A stretch of 64,000 bases of DNA. Source: Schizochytrium sp. TIO01 (Eukaryota > Sar > Bigyra > Thraustochytrida > Thraustochytriidae). The notes under the pieces are model-generated. The model did no database searches, was not told the DNA's origin, and saw only the letters and a program-made list of their open reading frames with translations. A program made the position numbers and the translations under genes. The first letter of the stretch is position 1. Each line of letters opens with the position of its first letter. The stretch lies in assembly GCA_004764695.1 (NCBI GenBank), contig SMSO01000025.1:1287102-1351101 (forward strand). The letters are read 5' to 3'. Shown one piece after another: positions 41,355-53,652 of the stretch.

Positions 41355-44300
41355 ATGCAAGGGATTTGTAACACAGAAGGGGAACTTGGTGACAACTTGG
41401 ACGGTTCCGTCACAGGCAAGAACGACTATGTAGAAGAAGCTACGTCAGCAGGAGCTATGCTCTCGTACTCCGAAGATTTGGCAGATATTGCTTATAATGA
41501 GAGAAGCAAAGAAATCATTACTTTCAGAGGCATAAGCCTGCGAGCGCTAAACGAGATTCTTCAGGGAATCCAGAATGAGACGTTGGCTAAAGATGTAGAG
41601 TTGTACGTAGCAACGCATGACTTTGTCGGAGATAACGAAAATGTGATGAAGGGAATGACGATTAGACTCATTAGCGAAAGATCGAAAACCGTGAAAGAAG
41701 GGAGCATTCCTTACATAGAAGGCTCTATTCTTTTTACACCGGGCATCGATGCCGAAAAAAAAGCTCGAAAAGACTGGACCACTGAGGACATTGCTGAGTA
41801 CCTCATCCTCCCCGCAACCCAAAAATGGGAGGAGAACCCTTACTACTTGGATCTCATTGACCCTAAAGATGTAGGAAACCCTTATCAAGGCGCTTTCGTG
41901 AGCCAAGCACGTAAGTGTTGTTTTAAAGACCTTGTTAACTCGCTTAATGTATGCTTCAAGAAAAGCGACCCTTGTAAGCAATTTGTTTGGCTTGACATCA
42001 TCAGCGCCAATCAGCCCGTCTTGACGCTACCAAGTGCGTCTCTGCCGAAAGATATTGCCGCAATTCGCAAAAAGTATATCATATACGGTCTGCATGAAGC
42101 GCTCAAGGTATTCGAAAAGGCAGTGCTCTTTATTGATCGCTGGGATGAACCAGCGCCTCTACAGCGAACATGGTGTGTGTGGGAGATTTATGGCGCAATT
42201 CGTTATCAAAAGCACCTTCAGGTTATTTTCGCTCCAGGTCAGGAAAACGTGTATCTTGAGAAACTTTTGGATGGCCCGGGCGAAATTATGAAAATCATGG
42301 CCGACAAATTCGATATGCGAAATGCAACCTGTTTCCAATATGAGGATAAAGTTGCAATTGACAGTGCAGTCGAAAATATTGTTGTAGGAGGCTTCGTTAA
42401 GCTTAATATGACAATCAACAAGCAGATGCGATCTTGGCTGATGCAAATTACTGACCATGCTTTGACATGGGTGCGTACTCAAGCTGATAGCGAGCTATTG
42501 ACCCCAGTTTTATGTAGTGCTGCATTCATTTTCAGTCAGCAAGGTGAATATCAAAAAGCGCTTAAATATTATCAGGAGGGTTTAGATTTGCTAATTGCAG
42601 AGTTTGGGCCGCACTCTCATTATGTAGCAAGAGTACTGAATAATATTGGAGACATTTACCAGCAACAAGGGGCACCATCGAAAGCTCTCAAAAAGTACAA
42701 GAAGGCGTACAACATCTGGGTAGAGGCATTTGGCGAAATTAATGATATGGTTGCGACTGCTCTCAGCAACATCGGCTGTACCATGCGCCTTCTAGACCCT
42801 CACGATGAGGAAATCCTTCGTTATCATGAGCAAGCCTTGGAGATTCGAAAAGCCACCTTAGCAAAGGATTCCTATCTTATTGGAGTTTCTATAAACAACA
42901 TTGCATCATTTCATCACGACCAAGGTGACTTCAGTATTGCAATGTCTCAATACAAGACGTCTCTTGAGATCCTTCAAAAAACATTCGGCCCCATGCATCC
43001 CGAAATTGCAAAGATTAAAGAGAACATTGGGGGTATACTCCAGGAGCAGGGTAATAAAGATGATGCTCTCCAGTACTTTGTCCAAGCGTTACAAATCCGC
43101 CAAGTTTCCCTAGAGGAAACCCACCCCCTTATTGCTGTTTCACTAAATAGCATAGGTATGATTTACAAAGACCGAGGCGACTATACGCAAGCTAAACAAT
43201 ACTTCTCTTTTGCATTGAAATGTTTGAGGAGTGGAGATAGCCCTAAAGCTGCAATTTATGATACAACATTGCACAATTTGATAGAATCTCACTCTAAATG
43301 TGGTGAATACACAGATGCTCTGGGATTTGCATACAATTTGCTGCGATCGAAGCAAGACTCCCTGGAGAGAACTGAGCAACTTGAAATTGCGGACATCATG
43401 TGTAAGATTGCTGATCTGGAGGATAAACTTCAACTGACTGAGGATGCACTAAAAACTCTTCAGCAAGGGCTCAAAATCCTTGGCGCAGAAAAAGAAAAGT
43501 TCTCTGCACAAATGAATCAGTCTTTAGATGACAAGAACAAATTAGAGAACAAACTTAATTCTGCTTTCTCTCAGATGGCAAAAATAAAGTTAAGAGCGAG
43601 CGAAAATCCCAGCAAAGCAAAATCCTCGATCTTGATTACAAGACGAAAAGTTCAGGAGGTAAATGCCGAAGAAATTGCACTTTTAAGTCTCGAGACTGGG
43701 AATATCTATATGTCTCGACACGAGTATGACCAAGCAGCGGAGCAGTATCAACTAGCTCTTTCCGCAAGGTCAGAAGCAGGTATACGTCAAAATGATGCTT
43801 TAGAAGGTCTGATTCACTCGAGCATAGGAGACGCTATGGAACGACTGGGTAACAAAGAACAGGCTATCCAACACTACAAGGTCTCATTAGCTATTTTAGA
43901 GGAGACATTTGTAGACGAACCTCAACATAGTCGAATTGGTGCTTTAATCAATAACATTGCAAGTCTGAATAACCTGCTTGGTCGTTTTGACGAGGCCATG
44001 CAGGGTTATGAAAAGGCGCTTCCAATAATTCGACATAATTTTGGGGAAGAAAGCACAGTAGTCTCGACCGTCTACAACAGCATGGCAAGTATCTTTTACC
44101 AGCAAAGTGACTTTGCATCAGCATTAGACTATTCTCGACGTGCTCTAAGTATTTTAAAGGACCTATACGGCCCCCGAAATCTTGAGGTGGCTGATTGCTT
44201 TCAGAATCTCGGCGTAATTTGTTGTGGCATGTCTAGTTGGCATGAGGCATTAAGTTACTTCGAGCGGGCAGAGGCCACTCGCATTGATTTAGCAGGACTA

Positions 44301-44372
44301 AATCACCCACTTACCAAGCACACAGAGAAATGGATTCAATCATGCCGTAAAAAGCTGAAATGTATCGGGTAG
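41355..44372 (+). CDS. TIR-like/TPR protein 4
   Basis: A 1005-residue paralogue with an ATG start. A 50-residue acidic leader precedes the conserved module (F-R-G-I-S-L at 57-62, W-T-T-E-D-I at 141-146). The TIR-like domain has F-V-S-Q at 181-184, W-L-D at 212-214, N-Q at 219-220, D-R-W-D-E-P at 261-266 and W-C-V-W-E at 273-277. TPRs run from ~380 to 700 and again from ~765 to 1000, separated by a Lys/Glu/Ser-rich, coiled-coil-like insertion at ~705-765 that is absent from the paralogues. The protein ends with W-I-Q-S-C, matching the cap of genes 1 and 2. The split TPR block could form two binding surfaces. It is convergent with the beta-oxidation gene, with only about 146 bases between stop codons. 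Confidence 0.9.
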   Translation: MQGICNTEGELGDNLDGSVTGKNDYVEEATSAGAMLSYSEDLADIAYNERSKEIITFRGISLRALNEILQGIQNETLAKDVELYVATHDFVGDNENVMKGMTIRLISERSKTVKEGSIPYIEGSILFTPGIDAEKKARKDWTTEDIAEYLILPATQKWEENPYYLDLIDPKDVGNPYQGAFVSQARKCCFKDLVNSLNVCFKKSDPCKQFVWLDIISANQPVLTLPSASLPKDIAAIRKKYIIYGLHEALKVFEKAVLFIDRWDEPAPLQRTWCVWEIYGAIRYQKHLQVIFAPGQENVYLEKLLDGPGEIMKIMADKFDMRNATCFQYEDKVAIDSAVENIVVGGFVKLNMTINKQMRSWLMQITDHALTWVRTQADSELLTPVLCSAAFIFSQQGEYQKALKYYQEGLDLLIAEFGPHSHYVARVLNNIGDIYQQQGAPSKALKKYKKAYNIWVEAFGEINDMVATALSNIGCTMRLLDPHDEEILRYHEQALEIRKATLAKDSYLIGVSINNIASFHHDQGDFSIAMSQYKTSLEILQKTFGPMHPEIAKIKENIGGILQEQGNKDDALQYFVQALQIRQVSLEETHPLIAVSLNSIGMIYKDRGDYTQAKQYFSFALKCLRSGDSPKAAIYDTTLHNLIESHSKCGEYTDALGFAYNLLRSKQDSLERTEQLEIADIMCKIADLEDKLQLTEDALKTLQQGLKILGAEKEKFSAQMNQSLDDKNKLENKLNSAFSQMAKIKLRASENPSKAKSSILITRRKVQEVNAEEIALLSLETGNIYMSRHEYDQAAEQYQLALSARSEAGIRQNDALEGLIHSSIGDAMERLGNKEQAIQHYKVSLAILEETFVDEPQHSRIGALINNIASLNNLLGRFDEAMQGYEKALPIIRHNFGEESTVVSTVYNSMASIFYQQSDFASALDYSRRALSILKDLYGPRNLEVADCFQNLGVICCGMSSWHEALSYFERAEATRIDLAGLNHPLTKHTEKWIQSCRKKLKCIG

Positions 44373-44518
44373 TCCTTTCACTAGGCGATTTTGAGCTTCT
44401 TCGTAATGTACTTTTGATATACATATAGAAAATAACACTTGGACAAGAATTTCCACAATATAGAGAAAAATATATATAAACGGCAGTAGCGACATATTTG
44501 TGTTAAAAACGATATAAA

Positions 44519-46657
44519 TTAGAGCTTTGCAGTGAACTTAGAGGAGTTCTTGGCCCAGAAGGCCACAAGAGGCTGGTTGGCAGCAACACAGTCCTTGAGA
44601 AGGTTCGATGGTTGGAGGTGCTTCTTTGAAGGGTCCTTCTTAGAGAAGCCCTCAAGTGCGTTGAGAATCTTGGGTAAACCATATGCATCAGCCCAGTGCA
44701 TTGGGCCACCACGGTAGCGGGGCCAGTTGTAGCCATGGACAAGAGCGACATCAATGTCCTGAGGACGAATAGCATAGCCCTCTTCAAGGATCTTAAAGCC
44801 CTCGTTCACGATGGGCAAAAAGAGCCGCTGAAGAATCTCCTCCTTCTCGACCTTACGCGCAGTCATGCCCTTGGCTTTGCGAACCTCGGCAATCTTGTTA
44901 AGCACGCTTTGGTTTACAGAGCGCTTGCGGTTCTCATCATAGTCGTAGTAACCAGCACCACTCTTCATGCCAAGGCGGCCGTTAACACCAAGCCAGTCGT
45001 CCACGTTGGTCTCAGGGTTAAGCTCGCCACGCTTCTTGCGGCCTTCGAAGGCAATGTCGCCAGTCAAGTCGCGAAGCTGGAATGGACCGAGAGGCATCCC
45101 ATATTCAACAGCGACGCCATCAATCTCGGCAAGGTCAGCTCCCTCCATGAGCAGCGAGCGAGCCTCGGCACTGTAGTTCGCCATCATGCGGTTGGCAATA
45201 AATCCATGGCAGTTGCCAGCGAGGACGCACCACTTGCCAATGCGAGTGCCGACATCCATTGCAGTAGCAATGGTTGCAGCGCTTGTCTTGGAACCGCGAA
45301 CAACCTCGAGCAGAGGCATGACGTTAGCAGGGCTGAAGAAGTGCATGCCAATGACGTCCTCAGGACGCTTCGTGGCGCTGCCAATCTCATCAATGCTAAG
45401 GAAAGACGTGTTGGAAGCCAAGATGCAACCCGGTTTGCAGTGCTTGTCAAGAAGAGCAAAGATTTCCTTCTTTACTTCCATGACCTCAAACACCGCTTCG
45501 ATAACAACATCAACATCAGAGATATCTTCGTAGCTTGTGGTAGTGCTGAAGCGAGAGAGGTACTCATCAACCTTTTGCTGAGTCTTGGATCCACGTTTCA
45601 CACTCCGAGTGTAGTTGGCCTTAATCACAGACATACCCTTATCAAGGAAGGTTTGCTCACGGTCAAGAAGAGTCACCGCAATGCCTGCCTCGGCGAGAGT
45701 CATTGCAATTCCGCCAGCCATGAGACCGGAACCGATGAGAGCCGCCTTTTTCACCTTGGCAGGCTTCTCCTTGAGTCCAGGAATTTTTGAAGCACCACGC
45801 TCCGAGAAGAATACGTGTTGCAGAGCGTTTGCCTCGGGGCTTCCAAGAAGAGTTGCAAAGAGTTTGCCTTCGATCTTGCATCCCTCCGCAAATGAAGTCT
45901 TGGTTGCTGCCTCGACACAGTCAATGATGCGCTGCGGGGCGGTCTGACCCTTGCGCTTGGCAGCATAGGTTTTACGCATCTTCTTGAAGAAATCAGCATC
46001 AACCTTGGGTCCCGGAATGGAAGTTACCTCGCTGATCTTGCGGCCGGAGTTGGTCGGGTTGGACTTCGCCTTTTCGAGTGCAAATTTGACGGAATCCTCA
46101 ACCAAAGATTTGGCATCCACAACCTCATCAGCAACGCCCCATTCCTTGGCTTTCTTTGCCGGAACGTGAGCTCCAGAGCACATGAAGTCAAGAGCGGCAG
46201 GAGCTCCGATGAGTCGAGGAAGGCGCTGAGTGCCTTGGCCTCCGGGTAGAAGTCCAATGTTGACCTCAGGAAGTCCGATCATTGCGTTAGAGGCCATCAC
46301 GCGGTAGTGGCAGCCAAGAGCAAGTTCGAGACCGCCTCCAAGAGTGAATCCTTGGATCGCAGCAACAACAGGCACGCTGAGGTCCTCAAAGTACTCCATG
46401 AAGCCCTTGCGAGGGTACCGCTGGTGCTTCTTGTTGAGATCAACAATGTCGGCACCAGCGCAGAGAGCACGGTTTCCGGCACCACGAACTACCACAGCCT
46501 TGACACTTTTGTCAGCAGCAATTTTGTCGGCAGCATCCTCGATACCGAGCTGCACAGCATTGCTCAAAGTGTTGAGAGGAAAGTGATCCAAGGTCACAAT
46601 GGCGCAGCCATCGCTGCGGATCTCAACGTCCACCTTGTTAGTACCGGGGGCGCTCAT
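44519..46657 (-). CDS. EHHADH: Peroxisomal bifunctional enzyme (enoyl-CoA hydratase / 3-hydroxyacyl-CoA dehydrogenase)
   Basis: A 712-residue protein of the usual length for the peroxisomal multifunctional enzyme type 1. Residues 1-190 are a crotonase-fold hydratase/isomerase with both catalytic glutamates, Glu111 in G-G-G-L-E-L and Glu131 in G-L-P-E-V-N. Residues ~302-480 are the NAD-binding domain of 3-hydroxyacyl-CoA dehydrogenase (G-S-G-L-M-A-G-G from 309; catalytic-type His439 in G-M-H-F-F-S-P). The two C-terminal helical dimerisation domains follow (~485-700). The protein ends in A-K-L, a peroxisomal targeting signal type 1. It catalyses hydration of 2-enoyl-CoA and NAD-dependent oxidation of the resulting 3-hydroxyacyl-CoA in fatty-acid beta-oxidation. 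The symbol is used by analogy with the animal enzyme. Confidence 0.95.
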   Translation of the reverse strand: MSAPGTNKVDVEIRSDGCAIVTLDHFPLNTLSNAVQLGIEDAADKIAADKSVKAVVVRGAGNRALCAGADIVDLNKKHQRYPRKGFMEYFEDLSVPVVAAIQGFTLGGGLELALGCHYRVMASNAMIGLPEVNIGLLPGGQGTQRLPRLIGAPAALDFMCSGAHVPAKKAKEWGVADEVVDAKSLVEDSVKFALEKAKSNPTNSGRKISEVTSIPGPKVDADFFKKMRKTYAAKRKGQTAPQRIIDCVEAATKTSFAEGCKIEGKLFATLLGSPEANALQHVFFSERGASKIPGLKEKPAKVKKAALIGSGLMAGGIAMTLAEAGIAVTLLDREQTFLDKGMSVIKANYTRSVKRGSKTQQKVDEYLSRFSTTTSYEDISDVDVVIEAVFEVMEVKKEIFALLDKHCKPGCILASNTSFLSIDEIGSATKRPEDVIGMHFFSPANVMPLLEVVRGSKTSAATIATAMDVGTRIGKWCVLAGNCHGFIANRMMANYSAEARSLLMEGADLAEIDGVAVEYGMPLGPFQLRDLTGDIAFEGRKKRGELNPETNVDDWLGVNGRLGMKSGAGYYDYDENRKRSVNQSVLNKIAEVRKAKGMTARKVEKEEILQRLFLPIVNEGFKILEEGYAIRPQDIDVALVHGYNWPRYRGGPMHWADAYGLPKILNALEGFSKKDPSKKHLQPSNLLKDCVAANQPLVAFWAKNSSKFTAKL

Positions 46658-49329
<2,672 letters not shown>

Positions 49330-52233
49330 ATGCACAAAACGATGACGAACGAAGAGGATAGCCGCGTGGCGCCAGCCGCAATACAGGATCCCGAAGATTC
49401 ACATACTAATATTGAGGCAGAAGACGAAGAAGAAAAGTCAAACTTTGAGGATGAAGAGATTGATTCTATGGATGCAGCTCAAGCTTCGCGCGCACGCCAA
49501 GTTCTTGTTGAGATTTTTGGAGCCCAGCTGGGCGGTCTCGGTGTTCATGTTGTTGAAAGCAATGATCCTGCCAGTCTCTCTATGCGAGAACACCAAGTTG
49601 AACTTTTACGAGAACAAGGGGCCTTTAAAGTTGCCGAACTAGTCCAATCATTCCACATTGCACACCTCAACCAGGATCTTTTGATGGAGTATATGCCACC
49701 AGACCGCGCAAAGGCTAATGAATACCGTAAATTGCATCACCCTACTCAAGAGGGAAGTGACAAATCTCTTAGTTGGCTTCTGACTCGTAGTGGCAGTTTT
49801 GCAATGCCATGTATGAGCAGGAAGCGAGACTTGTTACGGTTTGGTTCGGGTATATCAAGTTTTTTCAAGTTTCAAAAGCTTTTAATCTACATGTATCTGT
49901 GGCTGTTCATTTCTCAGCTGCCTGTGATGTTGACAAATTTGCATATTGGTACATACTTCACGGGTGCAAGACTTCCCCTCGGAGGGATGAGTCTTGGAAA
50001 TATGCACATATCGACATCGAGCAACTACTCAATCAACGGCACAAATTACTATGCAACTGACACCAAAATGTTTTGTGCTGACGGCGTTCCTAGTGAGCTT
50101 ACCACAGCCCAACGCTGCTTCACCGATAGCAATATTCTTGCAGTGTTCTACGGAGTCATGGATGCAATCACTGGTGTTATATTTTACCTGTTTGTAAACT
50201 GGGCCAAGTTTGGTACAAGAAAGGAGCGGCAACGCTTCAACAACCGCGTGAACAAGGTTGAACATTACTCTATTATGGTAAAAAATGTACCCCAGTTCTG
50301 CACACCAGAGATGCTTAAGGAACATTTTGCTGGTTTGCTAGGAACAAGTGAAGAAGAAAACTTAGGTATTTATGACGTTCAGTTGGTTAGTGCAACAGGA
50401 AACGCTCTTTCTCTATGTGTACAGCGTGGCAAGCGCATGCAGGAAATGGCGCGTGCTGATGCCCAACGCATGCATGGTAAACGAGGTGCAGAGAAAAAAT
50501 TTGACCGACTCTACCACGAGGTTGTTCACCTTGACAAGGTGGCTGCAGAGCAAGCCAAACATGGAGATCCACTATTTGCATTTGTAACTTTTGAGAGCAA
50601 AGACACCCGAGATCGCTGTCTATCAATGTATAACATGCTTACATGTTCTCCCAGTCAGCATTCTATGCTGCGCTTACGAGGAGCTCATCCTCTCCACGTA
50701 CAACCAGCGCCAGCTCCAAGCACACTGCTGTGGGAAAACAACGAGTTTGATAAGCACAAGCGACAGCTTCGTCAGTTTGGCACTATCTTTCTCATGATTG
50801 TTCTACTTGTTATAAGTATTTGTCTCAATTACTTCACTGAGCCATACAAAGTGTCGCGGGTGTTTGCTCAGCTTGTGAGTGGTTCTAGCGCTGCCGCTCC
50901 ATGCAATGGAGTATATGACAACTTAACTTCATCGGAGGCCTTAACTCTGGCAACTAGTAGTGTCCTCCAGGACTTGTCGCCTGATGCTTCACGAAATGAC
51001 TACACATATCTGGATTGCCTGTGTGAGAATTCTTTTGTTGGAAATCTACCCTATTCAGTATCAGACTTTGGTGACTCATGCGACAGCTATCTTAGCTCGG
51101 TTACCAGCTCGGTGAGTGTTGAGGTAGTTGTTTCGCTTGCAACGCTCTTCGTAAATACAGCCGTGTTTTTGACTCTTTCAGAGACGGCCGTGTTTCTGCA
51201 TCATTCCTCGATTGTAAAACGCGAGATGAGCATTTTACGACGCTTCTTTGTTACTTCATACATCAACGTTGCACTGATTGTGCTAGTTGCAAACGCAGAC
51301 TTTGCAGGTCTTGTCGGAAGAACATTATCTGGAGCTGCTGCAAATGCGTTTGGTAATGGACTTTTTACAGACTTCACAGCAGAGTGGTATCGTGTGAGCG
51401 GTGCTGAAATTGCGTTGCTTGCCTTTTTGAACATCTTTGCGCCTCATTTTTATCCTCTTTTGCTTGCCATGTATAATTACTTACGCCGGACCTTAAGTAA
51501 GCCATTGTCTCAAGCGGAGCTTAAAGAGATGAGTCTTGGTCCAGACTTTGTTTTAAGCTACCGGCTTTCTCAAGCCCTTGTCACGGTATACCTTATTATG
51601 AGCTATAGTACAGGGATGCCCATTCTTTATGCAATCGGATGCATTAGTTCATCAGTTTCCTATCTTGTTGATAAGCTTTTCTTCACGAAGGTCTGCCGCA
51701 CACCGGTGGAGTTCTCAACAACCCTGCAGCGATGGGCAAACCAGGTGATGCAATGGGCCTTAGTACTGCACATCTTGTTTGGAATCTGGATGCTTTCTTG
51801 CCCAGATATCTTTCCATCAACAAATGCTTTGCAAATCTCTGATTGGACAGTTTATAAGAGATTTACTGCTTCGGGTGGAGTCGGTCAACAGATTGCACAA
51901 CGATTTTCTCGCGTGAGTGCAGTGCCAAACCTGCTCTTATTGGCTTACTTTTTAGCCTGGCGTGTCGTTAATTTGTTTGGCTCAGGTGCAAGACGAGTGA
52001 CTAAATCAATCTATTATCGACTTGAGCATTTTGTTGAATATTGGTTTGGAGACAACTCTCTCGCAAAGCGTCGTGACGAGACGAAAGCTTTTAAAACGCC
52101 AACCATCTCAGAAGCTATTAACTCAGGCAAACTTTCAGGAATTCCGTCATACTATATCTTGCAGAACCCTCGATACCAACAATACTTTCCCGATCTTCGT
52201 CAGGAAGAGGATTTGGGATCGTCTAAAGTGTAA
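49330..52233 (+). CDS. OSCA/TMEM63 (CSC1)-like membrane channel
   Basis: A 967-residue protein with an ATG start (a second ATG lies four codons on). Residues 1-55 are very acidic. First hydrophobic segment ~183-204, a loop with N-x-S/T sites to ~265, second hydrophobic segment ~266-291. Residues ~310-465 form a soluble domain that starts Y-S-I-M-V-K-N-V-P and ends with P-A-P-S-T-L-L-W-E-N, matching the layout of the cytosolic RNA-recognition-like domain of CSC1/OSCA proteins. About eight further hydrophobic segments follow (near 482-500, 595-625, 640-660, 695-720, 740-790, 810-830 and 860-880) and a ~75-residue soluble tail. OSCA/TMEM63 proteins are mechanically or osmotically gated cation channels. 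Assignment rests on architecture and short motifs, so a more distant member of the anoctamin/TMC/OSCA superfamily is possible. Likely at the plasma membrane. Confidence 0.75.
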   Translation: MHKTMTNEEDSRVAPAAIQDPEDSHTNIEAEDEEEKSNFEDEEIDSMDAAQASRARQVLVEIFGAQLGGLGVHVVESNDPASLSMREHQVELLREQGAFKVAELVQSFHIAHLNQDLLMEYMPPDRAKANEYRKLHHPTQEGSDKSLSWLLTRSGSFAMPCMSRKRDLLRFGSGISSFFKFQKLLIYMYLWLFISQLPVMLTNLHIGTYFTGARLPLGGMSLGNMHISTSSNYSINGTNYYATDTKMFCADGVPSELTTAQRCFTDSNILAVFYGVMDAITGVIFYLFVNWAKFGTRKERQRFNNRVNKVEHYSIMVKNVPQFCTPEMLKEHFAGLLGTSEEENLGIYDVQLVSATGNALSLCVQRGKRMQEMARADAQRMHGKRGAEKKFDRLYHEVVHLDKVAAEQAKHGDPLFAFVTFESKDTRDRCLSMYNMLTCSPSQHSMLRLRGAHPLHVQPAPAPSTLLWENNEFDKHKRQLRQFGTIFLMIVLLVISICLNYFTEPYKVSRVFAQLVSGSSAAAPCNGVYDNLTSSEALTLATSSVLQDLSPDASRNDYTYLDCLCENSFVGNLPYSVSDFGDSCDSYLSSVTSSVSVEVVVSLATLFVNTAVFLTLSETAVFLHHSSIVKREMSILRRFFVTSYINVALIVLVANADFAGLVGRTLSGAAANAFGNGLFTDFTAEWYRVSGAEIALLAFLNIFAPHFYPLLLAMYNYLRRTLSKPLSQAELKEMSLGPDFVLSYRLSQALVTVYLIMSYSTGMPILYAIGCISSSVSYLVDKLFFTKVCRTPVEFSTTLQRWANQVMQWALVLHILFGIWMLSCPDIFPSTNALQISDWTVYKRFTASGGVGQQIAQRFSRVSAVPNLLLLAYFLAWRVVNLFGSGARRVTKSIYYRLEHFVEYWFGDNSLAKRRDETKAFKTPTISEAINSGKLSGIPSYYILQNPRYQQYFPDLRQEEDLGSSKV

Positions 52234-52720
52234 TTCGATTGCAATTTGATTTGATCAGATTTACTATGTGTTCGTTACGCAAATACTTGTCGTATAGGTC
52301 AGAGAAATAATACAAACCAAACAAAAATTACAAGTACATTCACCAAACTTTTCAATTTCGCCGTTTTATCAACGTGAGTTTTGGGGGTGATGGAATTCTA
52401 TCACAAATGGGTGAAACAGAGGGTTGGCGCTATTGACTATCTGAGACTTCCAAGAGTAAACTTTCACTTTCGCAACAGTGTAAAAGGACAACGTGTTCAG
52501 GAATATGAAAAATACCAGTGATGAGGACTCGGTTCAGGTGTCAAGAGTTTCCTAACACCGGTTGGCGAGCTCGGTAAACAGCGCATATCATATTCATAGA
52601 TTCACAAAGGTGGGCGTGCACTTTAAATATGGTCTATACAAAATTGCAAAAAGGAATGACAGTCAATTAAACACACAAAAAGAAAATGGTCGGGAATAAT
52701 AGTTTTACTTGGATGAAGAA
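52234..52720. other. Convergent 3' intergenic region
   Basis: AT-rich spacer between the channel gene and FCF1, which end facing each other. No gene is visible. Confidence 0.6.
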
Positions 52721-53652
52721 TTATTTTTTGGCGCCAAAAACCTCTGGCATGCGCTCCACTGTATATTTACGGCTCGATATATACATGATGGGAACACCAG
52801 GGATCTTACGCAGCCTTCGTCGGAGTTCCTTATCGCAGGTAGCCACAATGAAGCAGCGGTGTTGTTTGACCATGCGAACAATGTCGTCATCTGCATAGTG
52901 GCCCTTGTCCATGTAACCGGGCATGCGCAAGAAGCGAGGATCCTTGGCAAGGCGCAAGGCGACGCGGTATTTTTCTCCAAGTTTCTCCAACTCGGCCATG
53001 ACACTATCGAGAATAATGGGGATGCACTTGGCGTAGAGGCAGTCCATCATGCTTTTGACGATATCGAGTTTGTTGCGAATGCTGTTTATTCAAAGAAATA
53101 GGAGTAAAAATATAGAAGATGCAAGCATACATGTAACCAGTTTTTGGTGTTGTTAGTTATCGTGTTTTTTAATTTTGTTTTGGCTGGCAAGATCATCATT
53201 GCTTTCATATCGTATACAAAAAGGCTGTCCTAGTAGAGATGAAGAACTTCATCATGGCCAAGAATCTCCTCCAACATTAGCAAACTACGCCAAGCCTTTC
53301 AGAAGAAGTCCTTTGGCAGCTACAAAATGGCAGGTACGTGATTTTACATGCTTTGCCAGCATGAATATTTCTAAGCGGGCAAATGGAGATGCCTACTGCG
53401 AGCAACTTTGCTAACTTACCTCATGTTGATGAAGTTTGTATCAACGATGACATGGTACGGCGGTCCGAGCTGTTCGTTGTATTGAAAGAACAGCGCCGTA
53501 GGAGTTCTCTCGACGTAGTTGGGGCCCTCCTTGGCCTGTTTTTCCTTCTCCTTCTTCTCCTTCTTCTCCTGGTTCTGCTTCAGGCGCTCGTCAGAGGGCT
53601 TCATCATCCTCTTAACCTGCGCAAACTTGCGCGTACGTTTGTCCTTCGGCAT
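52721..53652 (-). CDS. FCF1: FCF1/UTP24, rRNA-processing PIN-domain endonuclease (two exons)
   Basis: A spliced gene of 197 codons. Exon 1 covers 53420-53652 (ATG at 53650-53652) and exon 2 covers 53081-52721; the joined length is 594 bases, and the codon split by the intron becomes Ser. The product begins M-P-K-D-K-R-T-R-K, has a Lys-rich stretch at ~25-40, then F-F-Q-Y-N and L-G-P-P-Y-H, and a PIN domain starting V-D-T-N-F-I-N. Other PIN landmarks are [17 protein letters not shown], the acidic Y-A-D-D-D, V-A-T-C-D and [11 protein letters not shown]. Length and motif order match FCF1 of other eukaryotes (about 190-200 residues). FCF1/Utp24 is the SSU-processome nuclease that cuts pre-rRNA near the 5' end of 18S; the metal-binding acidic residues are present. 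Nucleolar. Confidence 0.96.
53082..53419 (-). other. GT-AG spliceosomal intron in FCF1
   Basis: The 338-base intron starts G-T-A-A-G-T after exon 1 and ends with C-A-G, preceded by a T-rich tract. Splicing here restores the reading frame and the conserved F-I-N-x-S-I...K-L-D segment of FCF1. It is the only intron I can support in the window. Confidence 0.93.

Noticed and set aside
37881-44372. Labelling the TPR genes as kinesin light chain or nephrocystin-3
   Set aside because: Only the TPR type matches; the TIR-like N-terminus is not part of either protein.
44696-45790. 364-codon open frame on the plus strand opposite the peroxisomal bifunctional enzyme
   Set aside because: It lies wholly antisense to a well-supported gene, has no motif, and comes from the codon bias of the real gene.
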